Source: Haliscomenobacter sp.
GTDB taxonomy: Bacteria > Bacteroidota > Bacteroidia > Chitinophagales > Saprospiraceae
Assembly (NCBI GenBank): GCA_016713275.1
Contig: JADJPL010000013.1
Coordinates: 1 to 64,000, forward strand
DNA length: 64,000 bases
Direction: 5' to 3'
This document shows, piece by piece, positions 62,688 to 64,000 of the stretch; the stretch's first letter is position 1, and each line of letters starts with the position of its first letter. The notes under the pieces were generated by a model, which worked only from the letters and a program-made list of their open reading frames with translations, did no database searches and was not told the DNA's origin. Both the position numbers and the translations under genes were made by a program.

Positions 62688-63080
62688 TCAGTTTATTTTT
62701 ATAAAAAGTAATTGGGCCGCTTGAAGTTCCAGGTCCTGGATCTGTTTGAGCCGGTTTTCCTGGAAAGAAAGGTGCTTTTTCGCTGCGGATGCGTTTTTTC
62801 CTTCCTTTGGGGAAGGCAATGCGTTCCACTCCAGGAAGCGTTCTTCCAACTGCGAAGCAGTAGCCACAAAATCCAGTTCTTTCCGGGTTAATGAACGTCC
62901 CTGTATATTGATATTATTGCGCAGGGAGACCAGCAAGCCGATGCTTTTCCGGACGGTCTCCCCAACAGAACCGGCCTGGGCGCCAAGTACTTCCGCTTGC
63001 TTCCGGTCAAGTAAAGCCTGATTTGGAGTGGCGCATCCATAAAACAGGAGGAGGACCGGAACAAGCAGGAGCGTTTTCAA
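62688..63080 (-). CDS. Putative lipoprotein, unknown function
   Basis: About 130 residues from TTG 63080, four bases after the Fur-family stop; upstream in-frame sequence overlaps that gene and is rejected as coding. It has a signal with lipobox (LLLVPVLLLFYGC) and a helical mature part with NINIQGRSLTRKELDFVATASQLEERF and QENRLKQIQDLELQAAQLLF. The caspase gene begins seven bases after its stop, so the Fur-like regulator, lipoprotein and caspase form a probable operon. Confidence 0.6.
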   Translation of the reverse strand: MKTLLLVPVLLLFYGCATPNQALLDRKQAEVLGAQAGSVGETVRKSIGLLVSLRNNINIQGRSLTRKELDFVATASQLEERFLEWNALPSPKEGKNASAAKKHLSFQENRLKQIQDLELQAAQLLFIKIN

Positions 63081-63084
63081 AGGC

Positions 63085-63564
63085 TTATTTTTTGGCAGCA
63101 ATCTGCTTTCCGCAATCGGAACAGACGCCCTGGACGATAAGGAACGTAGACTTAACCTCAAATCCGTCGATGGATTGCAGTTCGGGGAGGTGGACATGCT
63201 CCAGGCAAATGGTGCGTCCGCAATGCTCGCAATGCCCGTGCGCGTGCTGATCCTGGTGTTTGTGGGGGGAGCAGCCCGGCGAACAAAGCGCGAATTTCAG
63301 CTTGTCCGTGCCATCGAAAGCCCGATGGACCAGGCCCTTATCTTCGAAGGTCCGCAGGGTGCGATAGAGGGTAATGCGGTCGGGGTGGCCAAGGGCCTGC
63401 TCCAGGTCGCTTTGGGAAACGGCTTCGTTGCGGTGCAGGAAGACTTCCAACACCTGTTCCCGGATGGCCGTCCGCCGCAGGGAATGCGCTTTGAGCAATT
63501 GGCTGGCAGAGGATGCGGTTTCCTCTAAAGGCGCCAGCACTTCCGGGTTTTCTGAAGATCTCAT
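63085..63564 (-). CDS. Fur-family transcriptional regulator
   Basis: A 159-residue metalloregulator. The winged helix spans LRRTAIREQVLEVFL ... DRITLYRTLRTFEDKGLVHRAF. The dimer domain carries two zinc pairs, C112/C115 (HCEHCGRTIC) and C148/C151 (CSDCGK), and a histidine-rich stretch HKHQDQHAHGH near 101-111. The Fur, Zur or PerR specificity cannot be chosen; the HxHxH run leans to Zur-like sensing. It is divergent from the gene starting at 63676. Confidence 0.9.
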   Translation of the reverse strand: MRSSENPEVLAPLEETASSASQLLKAHSLRRTAIREQVLEVFLHRNEAVSQSDLEQALGHPDRITLYRTLRTFEDKGLVHRAFDGTDKLKFALCSPGCSPHKHQDQHAHGHCEHCGRTICLEHVHLPELQSIDGFEVKSTFLIVQGVCSDCGKQIAAKK

Positions 63565-63675
63565 GATAAAATGAAACGTGGTTGCAAAATAAGTCTATAT
63601 TTGTATAAACGAATAATTCGGCAGCACGTTATTCGATTTGATTCGATAATACAAATAAAAGGGAAAAAAACGCAT
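63565..63675. promoter_or_regulatory. Divergent promoter region with palindromic box
   Basis: AT-rich 111 bp between the Fur-family gene and a divergent reading frame. It includes TATATTTG at 63596-63603 (Bacteroidota -7-like) and the palindrome CGAATAATTCG near 63610-63620, plus a related TTATTCGA ... TTCGATAA pair. Possible autoregulatory operator. Confidence 0.4.
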
Positions 63676-64000
63676 TTGAAGTATTCTTTTTTGAAACGAT
63701 TAGGAGCGGCTGCTTTGCTTTGCTTATTTCTTACTCCGCTGATCACAGCGGAGTGGCATCGTCTGGCGTTGAAGTCGGAGGCTTCAAGCTGCGTGCATCC
63801 GCCCCGGGACACGAAGGAAGGCAACCTGCGGCCAGGGTATTCCCAAAGCCATGAGGTTCACGGTTGCGCTCTTTGCGATTTTAGTTTTTCCCAGGTTTTG
63901 CTCCCTGCCTTTTCGATTTCTTTTTCCCAACCACGGCAACCAGAGCCCCGGTTAGTTTCGCACATTCCCACCGGTCATCCCGATTCCGGTTTTTTCAACC
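63676..64000 (+). CDS. Putative exported protein, partial at the window end
   Basis: An open frame from TTG 63676 to the edge. It reads MKYSFLKRLGAAALLCLFL (signal) and later HEVHGCALCDFSFSQVL, a Cys-x-x-Cys segment after a histidine. The arrangement recalls DUF2946-like small secreted proteins near metal genes, but the assignment is weak. It is divergent from the Fur-family gene and may belong to its regulon. Confidence 0.5.
   Translation, partial: MKYSFLKRLGAAALLCLFLTPLITAEWHRLALKSEASSCVHPPRDTKEGNLRPGYSQSHEVHGCALCDFSFSQVLLPAFSISFSQPRQPEPRLVSHIPTGHPDSGFFN

Overview
The window looks like a chromosomal segment of a Bacteroidota bacterium, probably near the Saprospiria. The family set points there: a TonB with proline runs, an M16 zinc protease, an S9 peptidase, a bacterial caspase, papain-like and fasciclin proteins, and a YHYH protein. 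Strong Shine-Dalgarno sequences are mostly absent, and some AT-rich upstream regions resemble the Bacteroidota TAnnTTTG element. The species is not identified. No rRNA or tRNA gene was seen.

Layout. (1) 1-4679: the 3' part of a type III CRISPR-Cas operon (tandem RAMP/Cas7, a small accessory protein, a second RAMP of the 'APYNFVP' type, an unknown small protein, and a membrane protein with a cytosolic Rossmann-like domain). Its genes carry many frameshifts. (2) 4865-11022: two large CRISPR arrays, about 50 and 34 repeats, whose different repeats share the same hairpin stem and 3' tail; the second ends in 129-bp tandem units that embed the repeat core. (3) 11400-12560 and 19260-20560: clusters of a structured dispersed repeat. 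(4) 12636-15809: an ECF sigma / anti-sigma-like / CpxP-like trio followed by a decayed YHYH gene and two small exported or membrane proteins. (5) 16004-19132: an iron-type ABC importer on the minus strand. (6) 20546-43576: housekeeping and accessory genes (two PH-domain membrane proteins, M16 protease, fabG, DinB-like, papain-like protease, PLP enzyme, stress protein, fasciclin, BASS transporter, S9 peptidase, MATE, SRPBCC, AhpD-like, PcrA). (7) 43742-58494: TonB, QueG, AI-2E family permease, methylmalonyl-CoA mutase small subunit, iscS-iscU-iscA, glycosyltransferase, thiolase-like plus FadB-like pair, and feoA-feoB. (8) 58525-64000: a conserved unknown protein, a caspase-family protein, a lipoprotein, a Fur-family regulator and the start of a secreted protein.

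Themes. Iron: the isc and feo operons carry near-identical palindromes (TTAGATTAAATCTAA and one mismatch) exactly 10 nt before their start codons, suggesting one DtxR/IdeR-like regulator; an iron-type ABC importer, TonB and a Fur-family protein are also present. Repeats: the intergenic space is full of 7-bp and 8-bp tandem repeats, three MITE-like long palindromes and a dispersed 37-61 bp palindrome; an octamer tract replaces the C-terminus of FeoB. Caution: single-base frameshifts break many otherwise well-conserved genes (RAMPs, YHYH, M16, fabG, BASS, S9, tonB, caspase), so many are probably sequencing or assembly indels rather than true pseudogenes.
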